The notes under the pieces: model-generated | Databases searched by the model: none | What the model was told of the DNA's origin: nothing | Seen by the model: only the letters and a program-made list of their open reading frames with translations | Translations under genes and position numbers: made by a program | NCBI GenBank assembly: GCA_021780315.1 | Contig: JAJXYY010000025.1 | Coordinates: 124,001-188,000 of the forward strand | Reading direction: 5' to 3' | DNA: 64,000 bases | DNA from: Acidobacteriota bacterium | GTDB lineage: Bacteria > Acidobacteriota > Terriglobia > Terriglobales > Acidobacteriaceae | Shown: piece by piece, positions 45,529 through 54,537 of the stretch | How positions within the stretch are numbered: the stretch's first letter is position 1 | Layout of the letters: each line of letters starts with the position of its first letter

Positions 45529-46476
45529 TTGCCCCTCCGCTCGTCCACAATCCGTCGTAGCCTTACCCTCTGCGCCGTACTCGCCTGCCTTGCCGCATTT
45601 GCCACCAGCGCAGCCGCCCAGGCCACACCGGCAACGTTCGACGAACTCCTCGGCACCGCCGCCGGCACCACCAACGACATGGGTCCCATCGGTATCGTCC
45701 CCCTCACTCACGGCTTCAACGCATCGCTCGGCACCACCGCACAGCACGACTCCAGCAACGGATGGGCCTCCATCCTCACCCCCGGCATCGCCTACCGCTT
45801 CAACAACCTCCTCAGCCTCACCGCCAGCGCACCCATATATACCTACATCAATATCGATCAGACCAAAGGCACCAAAGCCAAACCTATCTACAACCAGATC
45901 ACCCGCTACGACGTCCCCGGAGACACCACTCTCGCCGCCATCCTCACCACCACCCACACCCTCCTCGACTACAGCGCAACCACCTCCCTCGGCCTGCCCT
46001 CCGGCAACTCCTCCTACGGCCTCGGAGCCGGACAGGTCACCTACGACCTCAACAATCACTTCGAAAAATCCCTCGGACGCTTCACCCCGGACATCGAACT
46101 CGGCATCGGAGACTCCAGCAACCTCATCGGAGCACGCATCAAAAAAAGCTACACCGCCGTCGGAACCCTCGCCCACTTCCAACTCGGCACCGCCCTCGAC
46201 CTCTCCCACAACATCAGCTTCGAGGCAGACGCCTACGAGCAGTTGCCCCTCGCCACATCCTCGCTCTACTCAACCACCCGAAAAGGCAAAAAGAAGGTCA
46301 CCACCGCTACCGGCAAAAGCCTCACCGAAGACAACGGCTTCATCACCTCCCTCGACATCCCCGTCTCCGGCCACATCACCCTCTCAGGCTTCTACAACCG
46401 CAGTCTCCGATCCAGCGACGACCTCGCCGGACTCTCCCTCACCTTCCTCCTCAAAGCCCCACCCAGGGCCGAATAA
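45529..46476 (+). CDS. Predicted outer-membrane beta-barrel protein, paralogue 2
   Basis: A 315-residue exported protein with a signal peptide at 1-30 (ending SAAAQ). Shared segments with the preceding gene: HGFNASLG, ILTPGIAYRFNNLLSLTASAPIY, DIELGIGDSSNLI, ISFEADAYEQLPL and LTEDNGFITSLDIPV. The start is TTG at 45529 with AGGAG 7 bases upstream, again not ATG. It lies 89 bases after paralogue 1 on the same strand, so the pair probably arose by tandem duplication and may be co-transcribed. Confidence 0.72.
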   Translation: MPLRSSTIRRSLTLCAVLACLAAFATSAAAQATPATFDELLGTAAGTTNDMGPIGIVPLTHGFNASLGTTAQHDSSNGWASILTPGIAYRFNNLLSLTASAPIYTYINIDQTKGTKAKPIYNQITRYDVPGDTTLAAILTTTHTLLDYSATTSLGLPSGNSSYGLGAGQVTYDLNNHFEKSLGRFTPDIELGIGDSSNLIGARIKKSYTAVGTLAHFQLGTALDLSHNISFEADAYEQLPLATSSLYSTTRKGKKKVTTATGKSLTEDNGFITSLDIPVSGHITLSGFYNRSLRSSDDLAGLSLTFLLKAPPRAE

Positions 46477-46511
46477 CGGCCACCTCCAGCCGCCAGCGGT
46501 AAGATAGTTCC

Positions 46512-47720
46512 ATGCAACGCATCTACATGGACGCCAACGCCACCACCCCCCTACTCCCCGCCGTGTTGGACGCCATGCGCCCCTTCTGGATCGAACACTT
46601 CGGCAACGCCAGCTCCATCCACCAGCAAGGCCAGTACGCCCGTGGTGCTGTCGAGCAGGCTCGCTTCACCATCGCCCGACTCCTCCACTGCCTCAACTCC
46701 GAGATCGTCTTCACCTCCGGCGGTACCGAAAGCGATAACCTCGCCCTCTTCGGCACTCTCCTCGCCGAACCCTCCGCCGCCAAGCCCCACCTCATCACCA
46801 CCGGCATCGAGCACCACGCCGTCCTCCACGCCGCCCACGCCCTCGAAGAGCGCGGTGTCGAGGTCACCATCCTCCCCTGCACCCCCGACGGCATCATCCT
46901 GCCCGCCACCCTTCAGGCCGCCCTCCGACCCAACACCCGCCTCGTCAGCATCATCTTCGCCAACAACGAAACCGGCACCATCCAGCCCATCCCCGAACTC
47001 GCCGCCATCGCCCACCACGCCGGAGCCCTCTTCCACACCGACGCCGTTCAGGCCGCAGGCAAACTTCCCCTCGACCTCTCCCCCGAAGGCCCCCTCAAGT
47101 ACGTCGATCTCCTCAGCATCTCCGGACACAAGATGTACGCCCCCCAGGGCACCGGAATCCTCTTCGTCCGCCGCAACGTCCGCCTCACCCCGCTCTTCCA
47201 CGGCGGAACCCACGAGCGTCAGCGGCGCGCCGGAACCGAAAACGTACCCGGAATCGTCGGCCTCGGCAAAGCAGCCGAACTCGCCCAGCAATGGCTCGCC
47301 GAAGACGCACCCACCGACGGCCCCACCCACCTCGCCGCACTCCGCGACCGCCTCGAACAAGGCATCCTCGCCGCAGTTCCAGACTCCGGCGTCAACGGCG
47401 CAGGCACCCTCCGCGGCTCCAACACCACCAACATCTACTTCGATCACGTCGAAGCCGAAGCCCTCGTCATCGCCCTCGACCTCAAAGGGCTCTCCGTCAG
47501 CGGAGGCAGCGCATGCCAGTCCGGAGCGGCAGAGCCCTCCCACGTCCTCACCGCCATGGGACTCTCTCCCGCACGCGCTCGCGCCAGCGTCCGCTTCTCC
47601 CTCTCCCGCCTCACCACCCAGGCAGAAGTCGACGCAGCCCTCGCCATCATCCCCACCGCAGTAGCCCGCCTCCGCGAACTCTCCCCCGCCTACCGCAAGC
47701 CTGCCACCGCCTCAGCCTGA
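46512..47720 (+). CDS. Cysteine desulfurase (NifS/IscS family)
   Basis: A 402-residue PLP enzyme that takes sulfur from cysteine for Fe-S clusters or tRNA thiolation. It starts IYMDANATTPLLP. The PLP Lys is in SISGHKMYAPQGTG, and the persulfide Cys in SGGSACQSGAAEPSHVL, on the long loop of the IscS/NifS group. mnmA, which needs such a sulfur donor, is at 57081. Its last 10 bases and stop fall inside the direct repeat 47711-47876; the reading frame is intact. Confidence 0.95.
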   Translation: MQRIYMDANATTPLLPAVLDAMRPFWIEHFGNASSIHQQGQYARGAVEQARFTIARLLHCLNSEIVFTSGGTESDNLALFGTLLAEPSAAKPHLITTGIEHHAVLHAAHALEERGVEVTILPCTPDGIILPATLQAALRPNTRLVSIIFANNETGTIQPIPELAAIAHHAGALFHTDAVQAAGKLPLDLSPEGPLKYVDLLSISGHKMYAPQGTGILFVRRNVRLTPLFHGGTHERQRRAGTENVPGIVGLGKAAELAQQWLAEDAPTDGPTHLAALRDRLEQGILAAVPDSGVNGAGTLRGSNTTNIYFDHVEAEALVIALDLKGLSVSGGSACQSGAAEPSHVLTAMGLSPARARASVRFSLSRLTTQAEVDAALAIIPTAVARLRELSPAYRKPATASA

Positions 47721-47876
47721 CGTCACAGATACCACGGTATATTCACCACCACTACCCGGGGATTTCCCTTCAGCAACAACAGTAGCTTCAGCAACTGAAC
47801 CCGCTGCCCATGCAGCAGGTTCTCCCACCAGTGATTCACCACCAACTCCGGCAGCAACACCGCCACCTTCCGCTGT
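47711..47876. repeat. 166-bp direct repeat, left copy (fragment of the transporter 3' end)
   Basis: This segment matches 48860-49025 at all but about six positions (roughly 96% by eye). It starts in the last codons of the cysteine desulfurase, then carries a copy of the last about 50 codons of the KimA-like transporter gene (minus strand), and breaks off at CGCTGT|ACTAGT. It is therefore a gene fragment. The two copies bracket a 983-bp AT-richer insert. Confidence 0.92.
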
Positions 47877-47919
47877 ACTAGTCAAACCAAAGAAAATCTA
47901 AACCGGCCACCGATAAATG

Positions 47920-47948
47920 TTGACGGATATCAGATTCAATGATATTTT
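47920..47948 (+). promoter_or_regulatory. Promoter of the inserted cargo gene
   Basis: TTGACG at 47920-47925, a 17-base spacer and TATTTT at 47943-47948. GAGGA at 47959-47963 is the ribosome site, 6 bases before the ATG at 47970. All lie inside the insert. Confidence 0.7.
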
Positions 47949-47969
47949 CGCGCCAAGCGAGGACTTACG

Positions 47970-48779
47970 ATGATTAAAACGAGATTGGCTATCGTAACGC
48001 TGGCATACCTGATCCTGGCACCCAACATGAACGCACAACAAACCTCACAGCTAATTGGCGTATCTAGAATCAATAATCAAAATTCGCCACTCGTAATAAC
48101 TGAAGTCACTCAGAGCGTAACTAATATGCTCGCTAGTGTTGTGATTTCAAATACGACATCCCATCAAATCATCTCCTACGAGATAGGTTGGATTCCGGTC
48201 GTTTCTTCTCAATGCGCAGATCGACGTTCTGTTGGTAACGCTCATGTAATTCCTGTCCGCCCCGAACACGTAATTGTGGCTCTAGGCAAACAACAATTGA
48301 CAAGCATGACTGCTGATCCTGATTACATCATCAACCTGGGCGAACAAAACCACGCAGTTCTGAGCATGATTCAGGTAGCCATTATCAGCGTAAAATTTGC
48401 CGACGGAGGAAGCTGGGAGCGAAAACAGGATGGAGATGTCTACGATCAAGCCACCATGGATCGAGACGCAGAAGGTATGTGTAGCAACGGACACATACTG
48501 CCCACAGTAGGCACCTGTCAGTCTTCACATAAAAGAACTGGCCTTCAGAATGCGGTCTGGGACTCAAAAGTCTTTTCTTCTCAGCCCAATTTACAAAGAA
48601 TCCAAATTGGTGGAGGACACGAAGAGTGCTACGCTCCCGCCAGTGCTCCACCCACAAACTGTGTCAACTCAGCCAACGCGCAAAATTGCACCGATGCGGG
48701 ATGTCCCGACATCTACAGTTGCTCGTACCAAGCATGTTTTTACTGCGCATCCAGCAAGCCATGCCGTCCTCCTAAGTAG
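47970..48779 (+). CDS. Exported Cys-rich protein, foreign composition (cargo of the insert)
   Basis: A 269-residue protein of no recognised family. Residues 1-22 are a signal peptide (LAIVTLAYLILAPNMNAQ). The middle is a beta-rich segment (SQLIGVSRINNQNSPLVITE, ASVVISNTTSHQIISYEIGW). The last 45 residues carry eight Cys in CVNSANAQNC, CPDIYSCSY and CFYCASSKPC, suggesting a disulfide-stabilised knot. Codon use is AT-rich and unlike the C-ending codons of the neighbours, a sign of recent transfer. It has its own promoter and ribosome site and no transposase beside it. Confidence 0.75.
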   Translation: MIKTRLAIVTLAYLILAPNMNAQQTSQLIGVSRINNQNSPLVITEVTQSVTNMLASVVISNTTSHQIISYEIGWIPVVSSQCADRRSVGNAHVIPVRPEHVIVALGKQQLTSMTADPDYIINLGEQNHAVLSMIQVAIISVKFADGGSWERKQDGDVYDQATMDRDAEGMCSNGHILPTVGTCQSSHKRTGLQNAVWDSKVFSSQPNLQRIQIGGGHEECYAPASAPPTNCVNSANAQNCTDAGCPDIYSCSYQACFYCASSKPCRPPK

Positions 48780-48859
48780 TAGCGGCTCAAAACTACGATA
48801 TGAACCGCAAGCGACTGAGTAACCGAAGTGCTCGATTTATCTTAGTTTGATTGTTCCGT

Positions 48860-49025
48860 CTCAGCCTGACCTCACAGATACCACGGTATATTCACCACCA
48901 CCACCCGCGGATTTCCCTTCAGCAACAACAGCAGCTTCAGCAACTGCACCCGCTGCCCATGCAGCAGGTTCTCCCACCAGTGATTCACCACCAACTCCGG
49001 CAGCAACACCGCCACCTTCCGCTGT
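48860..49025. repeat. 166-bp direct repeat, right copy (true transporter 3' end)
   Basis: The matching partner of 47711-47876. It begins CTCAGCCTGAC, the same bases that end the cysteine desulfurase gene in the left copy, then contains the real C-terminal codons and stop of the transporter. Both convergent genes therefore remain complete on either side of the insert. Confidence 0.92.
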
Positions 49026-50743
49026 GGATTCGCGTCCGCCAGGTGCAGCACGTACTCCATCAATGGAGTAATCGTCATCCGGTACGTCGAATGGATCGTC
49101 ACCAACTCCGGCTCTTCCATCTTCTCGCTGCGGATCGGAGCCAGTACCTTCTCGTCCCAAACCTCTTCCAGTGTCCCGTCTTCATTGTCCGAATGGATAT
49201 GCACCACTTTGATCTCCTTCGAGATCAGCAGCCCAAACCGCATCGCCTTCTCCGTTACCTTGTCCCAGCGCGCCATCGGAATCACCACAATCGGCTGCTC
49301 CAGATTCGTCAACCGCAACGGCGTAGGATCGGCCATCTCCCGGTTCACCCGCGTGTAGTGCTTCTTCACTGCGAGCATCAGCAGAATCAGCGTCGGCACC
49401 AGCAGCGCCGTCACCCATGCCCCCGCCATAAACTTCGCCACCAACACCACCACCAGCGTGATCCCCGTAGCCAACGCGCCAACGCCATTCACAAACATGT
49501 GCCACAGCCGACCCTTGTGCTTGGCTTCCTTCTTCCAATGCACCACCATCCCCGCCTGCGACAGCGTAAACGCCAGAAACGCGCCAATCGCATACAGCGG
49601 TATCAGCCGGTCCGTCACCCCATCGAACAGAATCAGAATCAGCCCCGTAAACCCCGTCAACGCATAAATCCCATGCGAAAACAGCAGCCGCCGACCACGC
49701 AGAATAAACACATGCGGCAGGTAGTCATGCAACGCAATCGCCCGCGTCAACCGCGGAAAATCCGCAAACGCCGTGTTCGCGCTCAACGCCAGCGCCAACA
49801 GCACGCTGCCCATCGTCACAAAGTAAAACCATCCCCGCCCGAACACCGCCGTCACCAGCAAACTCAACAAGCTCTGGTAGCCCGCGTCCGTCGGCTCCAT
49901 CGCCATAATCCCATACGCCTTCGCCAGGTAAGCCGTCCCGAACAGCAGCACAATCAAAATTGCAATAATCACCGACAGCGTCCGCTGCGCACGCTTCGCC
50001 CGCGGCTCGCCAAACGCCATCACCCCGTTCGACACCGCCTCCACACCCGTCATCGCGGCGCATCCGCTCGAAAACGCCTTCAGCAGCATCCACATCCCCA
50101 GCAACTTCACCGTCGGCGGTACCGCACTCGGCAATGGAGCGACCGGCAAAGGATGATGGCCCGGGGTCACATACGCCCGGTAAACCCCCACCCCGATCAC
50201 CGTCAGCAGCGTGCCGATAAACAAAAACGTCGGCGCAATAAACGCCGCGCCCGTATCTTTCACGCCACGCATATTCACAATGGCCAGAATCGCCAGTATC
50301 ACCAGGCACAGCAGCAGTGTGTGTTGCTGAAACTGCGGCAGCGCCGAGGTCAGCGCCGTAACTCCCGCCGATATTCCCACCGCCGCCGTCAAAATGTAGT
50401 CGATCATCAACGCCGCAGCAGCCAGCAAACCCGCGCCGTTCCCCAGGTTCTCACTCGCTACCGTGTACGACCCGCCACCGTTCGGATACGCCTCGATCGT
50501 CTGCCGATAACTGAAATACACAATCACCAGCAAAATCAAGATCGCCGAAATAATCGGCAAAATATAATGCACGCCTGCCAGCCCCAGCGGGATCAGCAGC
50601 GTCATCGCAGCCTCCGGCCCGTACGCTGCGCTCGTCAATGCATCCAGGCCGAAGATAGGTATCCCTGCGGCTACACCGATATGCTCGGCTCGTTCTTCAC
50701 TCGTGGCTAATGGCTTCCCAAATAGTTGATCGGCAAATGACAT
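48872..50743 (-). CDS. APC-family amino acid/potassium transporter (KimA-like)
   Basis: A 623-residue membrane protein with about twelve hydrophobic segments in residues 25-450 and a C-terminal cytoplasmic domain of about 150 residues. Signature parts: FGLDALTSAAYGPEAAM, YPNGGGSYTVASENLG, and SSGCAAMTGVEAVSNGVMAF. This matches the KimA/YdaO-type APC superfamily, where members import potassium and may bind c-di-AMP. Substrate is inferred. The start at 50743 is chosen over 50836; its promoter region is shared with the divergent glutathione peroxidase gene 108 bases away. No ydaO riboswitch was seen. Confidence 0.85.
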   Translation of the reverse strand: MSFADQLFGKPLATSEERAEHIGVAAGIPIFGLDALTSAAYGPEAAMTLLIPLGLAGVHYILPIISAILILLVIVYFSYRQTIEAYPNGGGSYTVASENLGNGAGLLAAAALMIDYILTAAVGISAGVTALTSALPQFQQHTLLLCLVILAILAIVNMRGVKDTGAAFIAPTFLFIGTLLTVIGVGVYRAYVTPGHHPLPVAPLPSAVPPTVKLLGMWMLLKAFSSGCAAMTGVEAVSNGVMAFGEPRAKRAQRTLSVIIAILIVLLFGTAYLAKAYGIMAMEPTDAGYQSLLSLLVTAVFGRGWFYFVTMGSVLLALALSANTAFADFPRLTRAIALHDYLPHVFILRGRRLLFSHGIYALTGFTGLILILFDGVTDRLIPLYAIGAFLAFTLSQAGMVVHWKKEAKHKGRLWHMFVNGVGALATGITLVVVLVAKFMAGAWVTALLVPTLILLMLAVKKHYTRVNREMADPTPLRLTNLEQPIVVIPMARWDKVTEKAMRFGLLISKEIKVVHIHSDNEDGTLEEVWDEKVLAPIRSEKMEEPELVTIHSTYRMTITPLMEYVLHLADANPQRKVAVLLPELVVNHWWENLLHGQRVQLLKLLLLLKGNPRVVVVNIPWYL

Positions 50744-50851
50744 GTGTCTCTCGATGATAATACCCATCGCCACTTTGCCTGCCATCGGGTGAATATTTTC
50801 AGTCACTCTTATAATGCGAGAACAAGCGCAGTCCAAATCTCAGGAGTCCTC

Positions 50852-51412
50852 ATGTCCGCACCCAGCACCCCCATCTTCGATATCCCCGTCCATCGCATTA
50901 CCGGCGAATCCACCTCCCTCGCCGACTACCGCGGCAAAGTCCTCCTCATCGTCAACGTCGCCTCCAAATGCGGACTCACCCCCCAGTACGACGCCCTCGA
51001 AAAGCTCTACACCCGCTTCCAGCCAGCCGGCCTCGAAGTCCTCGGCTTCCCTGCCAACGACTTCGCCGGTCAGGAACCCGGCTCCAACGAAGAGATACTC
51101 TCCTTCTGCAAATCCACCTTCGGCGTCAACTTCCCCATGTTCCAGAAGATCGTCGTCACCGGCCCCGAAACCCATCCGCTCTACCAGACCCTCATCGCCG
51201 CTCATCCTGAAGCCACCGCCAACCAGCCAGGGGCCATGCGCGCCAGGCTCGACGCCTTCGGCAAAGGCACCAACCCCGCACCCGGCATCCTCTGGAACTT
51301 CGAGAAATTCCTCATCGACCGCAACGGCAACGTAGCGGCACGCTTCTCCCCCGAAGTCACCCCCGACGATCCCATCGTCATCGCCGCCATCGAAGCCGCA
51401 CTCGCCCAATAA
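50852..51412 (+). CDS. Glutathione peroxidase family thiol peroxidase
   Basis: A 186-residue Gpx/BsaA-type peroxidase. The peroxidatic Cys is in NVASKCGLTPQY. The following LGFPANDFAGQEPGSNEEI carries the Gln of the triad, and WNFEKFLIDRNG carries the Trp and Asn. Bacterial homologues with Cys rather than selenocysteine usually use thioredoxin. ATG 50852 has CAGGAG 7 bases upstream. Confidence 0.93.
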   Translation: MSAPSTPIFDIPVHRITGESTSLADYRGKVLLIVNVASKCGLTPQYDALEKLYTRFQPAGLEVLGFPANDFAGQEPGSNEEILSFCKSTFGVNFPMFQKIVVTGPETHPLYQTLIAAHPEATANQPGAMRARLDAFGKGTNPAPGILWNFEKFLIDRNGNVAARFSPEVTPDDPIVIAAIEAALAQ

Positions 51413-51649
51413 CCCCCAGCCGCCACTGCAAGCCGTCACCTCCAGCCTGCAGTGGCTCAACTCCCCCACCCTCGCTACCCCAGCAACAAAAAACCGCCCC
51501 ACCGCTCTGCCCCGCAACAAAACCACTCCACCCCGCGTCCATTCACCTCCCTGTAACGTATGCTTTTTTAACAATTAGCCCGCATGACCAGCCCTGCAGC
51601 GTCACATCTGCAGCTCCACACCCGCAACCCGAGAAAGGAATCACCCGCA

Positions 51650-53581
51650 ATGCCCCTTCGCCCATCCCTCCTCCTGGCCGCCGCTGCCACTCTGCTGCCC
51701 TTCGCCGCCACCGCGCAAAAGTCCCCCGCCACCACACCCCCCGCCGTCCCCAAGCCCCCCATCGTGATCACTGCCGATCTCACCGACGCACCCCGCAAGC
51801 TCTATCACGCCGAGATCGACATCCCCGTCTCCCCCGGCACCGCCAACCTCACCACCCCCGAGTGGATCCCCGGCAACCACCGCCCCACCGGCCCCGTCGA
51901 CGACATCACCGGAGTCGTCTTCACCGCCAACGGACAGCCCCTCAAGTGGCGCCGCGACGACACCGACCTCTACCAGTTCCACGTCTCCATCCCCAAGGGC
52001 GTCACCTCCATCCACGCCCACCTCGACTGCATCGTCACCGCCCGAATCACCCAGAAAATGGCCGTCCTCGAGTGGGAAAAACTCCTCCTCTATCCCGCCA
52101 ACACCCCCGTCGCCAACATCGCCATCCAACCCTCCGTCACCGTTCCTGCCGGCTGGGGTATCGGCACCGCTCTCACCCCCACCAGCCCCTACGATCCCCA
52201 GCACCCCACCGGCGGAACCACGCACTACGCCCCCACCACCGTCGAACAACTCGAAGACTCCCCCATCATCACCGGACAGTACTTCCACGAGTTCGCTCTC
52301 GCCCCCGAAGTCTCCCCCAAACACTTCATCGACGTCGTCTCCGACGCCCCCGAAGACTCCAACCTACGCCCCGCACTCCTCGGCGAAATCTCCAACCTCG
52401 TCCGCGAGACCGGAGCCATGTACGCCTCCCGCCACTACAACCAGTACCACTTCCTCCTCACCCTCTCCGACGTCGCCGGCGGTGAAGGCCTCGAGCACGG
52501 CCAGTCCTCCGACAACGGCATCGACGAAAAAGGCTTCTCCGACGAGGCCCACCAGCTCGGCGAATCAGACCTCCTCGCCCACGAGTTCACCCACTCCTGG
52601 AACGGCAAGTACCGCCGCCCCTACAACCTCTACCAGACCGACTTCAACAAGATGCAGCAGGGCTCCCTCCTCTGGGTCTACGAAGGCATGACCCAGTACC
52701 TCGGCAACGTCCTCGCCGCACGCTCCGGACTCAAATCCCAGGCCCAGTACCGCGACCTCCTCGCCCTCTCCGCCGCCCAGCTCGACTACAAACCCGGCCG
52801 CGAATGGCGCTCCACCGAAGACACCGCCATCGCCGCCAGCATCCTCCGCGGAGGCAACCCCGCCTGGTCCAACTGGAAGCGCGGACAGGATTACTACCAG
52901 GAAGGCGAACTCCTCTGGCTCGACGCCGACACCCTCATCCGCAAGCTCACCAACAACCAGAAATCCCTCAACGACTTCGAACACATCTTCCTCGGCAAAG
53001 GCGGCAACACCGGCCCCATCATCGTCACCTACAACCGCGACGAGCTCATCGCCGACCTCAACCAGGTCGTCCCCTACGACTGGGCTACCTTCCTCCACAA
53101 CCGCATCGACAACCTCAACCCCCGCGCCGACCTCGCCGGAATCGAGCAGGGCGGCTACAAGCTCGTCTACACCGACAAGCCCTCCGCCTCCGAAAAAACC
53201 CTATCCTCCACCGGTAGCCGTCGCGGAGCCTCCGTCGACGTCTGGTACTCCCTCGGCATCCGCGTCAACCCTGAAGGCAACCTCGTCGACGTCCGCTGGA
53301 ACGGCCCCGCCGACAAAGCCCGCCTCGCACCCGGGCAGAAGATCATCGCCGTCAACGGCAACGTCTACTCCGCCGATGCCCTCAAGCAGGCCATCGACGA
53401 CGCCAAAGGCAACTCCAACCCCATCCACCTCATCCTCCAGGCCGATACCTTCGTCACCGAAGCCAACATCGACTACCACAACGGCCAACGCTACCCATCC
53501 CTCGTCCGCGTAGACGGCACCCCAGACTACCTCGACGACATCACCAAGCCCCTCACCACCCAGATGCAGGCCAAGCAGTAA
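51650..53581 (+). CDS. Secreted M61 family metallopeptidase with PDZ domain
   Basis: A 643-residue exported peptidase. The signal peptide is at 1-22 (ending ATAQ). The N-terminal beta domain covers about 30-200. The zinc site HEFTHSWNGKYRRP has His311, Glu312 and His315; VYEGMTQYLG supplies the third ligand Glu. A PDZ domain follows at about 540-615 (SLGIRVNPEGNLVDVRWNGP). M61 enzymes are glycyl aminopeptidases or related, acting in the periplasm or outside. The ATG at 51650 follows AAAGGAA; the in-frame ATG at 51584 would disturb the signal peptide. Confidence 0.92.
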   Translation: MPLRPSLLLAAAATLLPFAATAQKSPATTPPAVPKPPIVITADLTDAPRKLYHAEIDIPVSPGTANLTTPEWIPGNHRPTGPVDDITGVVFTANGQPLKWRRDDTDLYQFHVSIPKGVTSIHAHLDCIVTARITQKMAVLEWEKLLLYPANTPVANIAIQPSVTVPAGWGIGTALTPTSPYDPQHPTGGTTHYAPTTVEQLEDSPIITGQYFHEFALAPEVSPKHFIDVVSDAPEDSNLRPALLGEISNLVRETGAMYASRHYNQYHFLLTLSDVAGGEGLEHGQSSDNGIDEKGFSDEAHQLGESDLLAHEFTHSWNGKYRRPYNLYQTDFNKMQQGSLLWVYEGMTQYLGNVLAARSGLKSQAQYRDLLALSAAQLDYKPGREWRSTEDTAIAASILRGGNPAWSNWKRGQDYYQEGELLWLDADTLIRKLTNNQKSLNDFEHIFLGKGGNTGPIIVTYNRDELIADLNQVVPYDWATFLHNRIDNLNPRADLAGIEQGGYKLVYTDKPSASEKTLSSTGSRRGASVDVWYSLGIRVNPEGNLVDVRWNGPADKARLAPGQKIIAVNGNVYSADALKQAIDDAKGNSNPIHLILQADTFVTEANIDYHNGQRYPSLVRVDGTPDYLDDITKPLTTQMQAKQ

Positions 53582-53589
53582 TCCCGTGG

Positions 53590-53627
53590 CCCCTCGGCAC
53601 AAACACCCAGTCACCCGCGCCGAGGGG
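53590..53627. terminator. Shared hairpin between convergent genes
   Basis: A 9-bp stem CCCCTCGGC/GCCGAGGGG with a 20-base loop, located between the M61 gene stop (53581) and the convergent operon end (53634). Confidence 0.45.
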
Positions 53628-53633
53628 CAACCC

Positions 53634-53972
53634 TTACTTTCCGATCAGCACATCCCCAAACGGCGGAAACGTCAGCAGCACCCCCAGCACCAGCAGCACC
53701 ACCGCAACCCCTCCTACCTTCCCCATCGCCACGTCCCTGCCCCGCCACCGCCGATCCAGCACCCACCAGCATCCCAGCCAAATCACCAGCGCCAGCGTAC
53801 TCACCCCCGACAACGGCCCCGTAGGCCGATACCAGATCATCCATCCCGCCAGCGCCTTCCAGCCATCCGCCGCCAACGCAATCACGCCCAGTACAAAGCA
53901 CCCCAACCCACACGCCAGCAGCGCCGCACCCGCTGCACCATTCCCGCGTTCGCCCCTTGCCCGCTCCGTCAT
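53634..53972 (-). CDS. Small integral membrane protein, third gene of the PadR-linked operon
   Basis: A 112-residue protein with three hydrophobic segments (about 14-35, 55-75, 82-102), the first GAALLACGLGCFVLGVIALAA, and a Trp-rich loop DGWKALAGWMIWYRPTGPL. No family is recognised. Its ATG overlaps the stop of the upstream gene by 4 bases (ATGA), so expression is coupled. It may be a subunit of an electron-transfer or transport assembly with the preceding membrane protein; this is inference. Confidence 0.65.
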   Translation of the reverse strand: MTERARGERGNGAAGAALLACGLGCFVLGVIALAADGWKALAGWMIWYRPTGPLSGVSTLALVIWLGCWWVLDRRWRGRDVAMGKVGGVAVVLLVLGVLLTFPPFGDVLIGK

Positions 53973-54529
53973 CGCCCCACCCCCATCCACATCATCGTCC
54001 GCCCCCCAGTGATCGGCGCTGCCTTGTCGATCAGCGCACCCCAGCCCCCGGCAACCAAACCCGCCAGTATCGCCGTCGCTCCAAACGCCAGCACCACTCG
54101 CCGCAGCACCCGCTCCCTGCTCCAACCCTCCCGATATCGCACCACCACACTCGCCACCGCTGTCATCGCCATCGGAGCCATCCACGCCACATGCTCCTTC
54201 CACTCCATCCCCACGCTGTGCCAACCCGCCGTCTCCGCCCGCGACAACAGCAACCGCTGCGGATACCCCGCCAACCCAGCCCCCGCAGGCACCACCGCCC
54301 GATACCACGGATACACCACATACGCTCCCGAGAGCACCGCCGCCCACCCCAGCGCCACCGTCACCCCCCAATACACCGCATCCCAGCGGTATCCCGCATC
54401 CGTCATCCCCGCCACCGCATATCGCGATCGCACCATCCCCACCAGCGCTCCAAAACCCGTCAGCAGAAAAAATCCTCCAAACATCATCCCGTGAACCAGC
54501 GTCACCAGCTCACGCACCGTCATCTCCAT
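53969..54529 (-). CDS. Multi-pass membrane protein with possible haem-ligand histidines
   Basis: A 186-residue protein with about four hydrophobic segments. The first begins LVTLVHGMMFGGFFLLTGFG; later ones are WGVTVALGWAAVLSGAYVV, HVAWMAPMAMTAVASVVV and LAFGATAILAGLVAGG. The His in the first helix and the WHSVGMEWKEHVAWMAP region could be metal or haem ligands, as in small quinol/cytochrome b-type proteins, but no established motif is complete. It starts 8 bases after the upstream barrel gene and overlaps the next gene. Function is unknown. Confidence 0.68.
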   Translation of the reverse strand: MEMTVRELVTLVHGMMFGGFFLLTGFGALVGMVRSRYAVAGMTDAGYRWDAVYWGVTVALGWAAVLSGAYVVYPWYRAVVPAGAGLAGYPQRLLLSRAETAGWHSVGMEWKEHVAWMAPMAMTAVASVVVRYREGWSRERVLRRVVLAFGATAILAGLVAGGWGALIDKAAPITGGRTMMWMGVGR

Positions 54530-54537
54530 CCCGCCTC

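Noticed and set aside
47877..48859. Insertion sequence
   Set aside because: The insert contains no transposase and no terminal inverted repeats; it has long direct repeats instead.
50744..50851. c-di-AMP (ydaO) riboswitch before the KimA-like gene
   Set aside because: The divergent gap is only 108 bases and no matching conserved core was seen.
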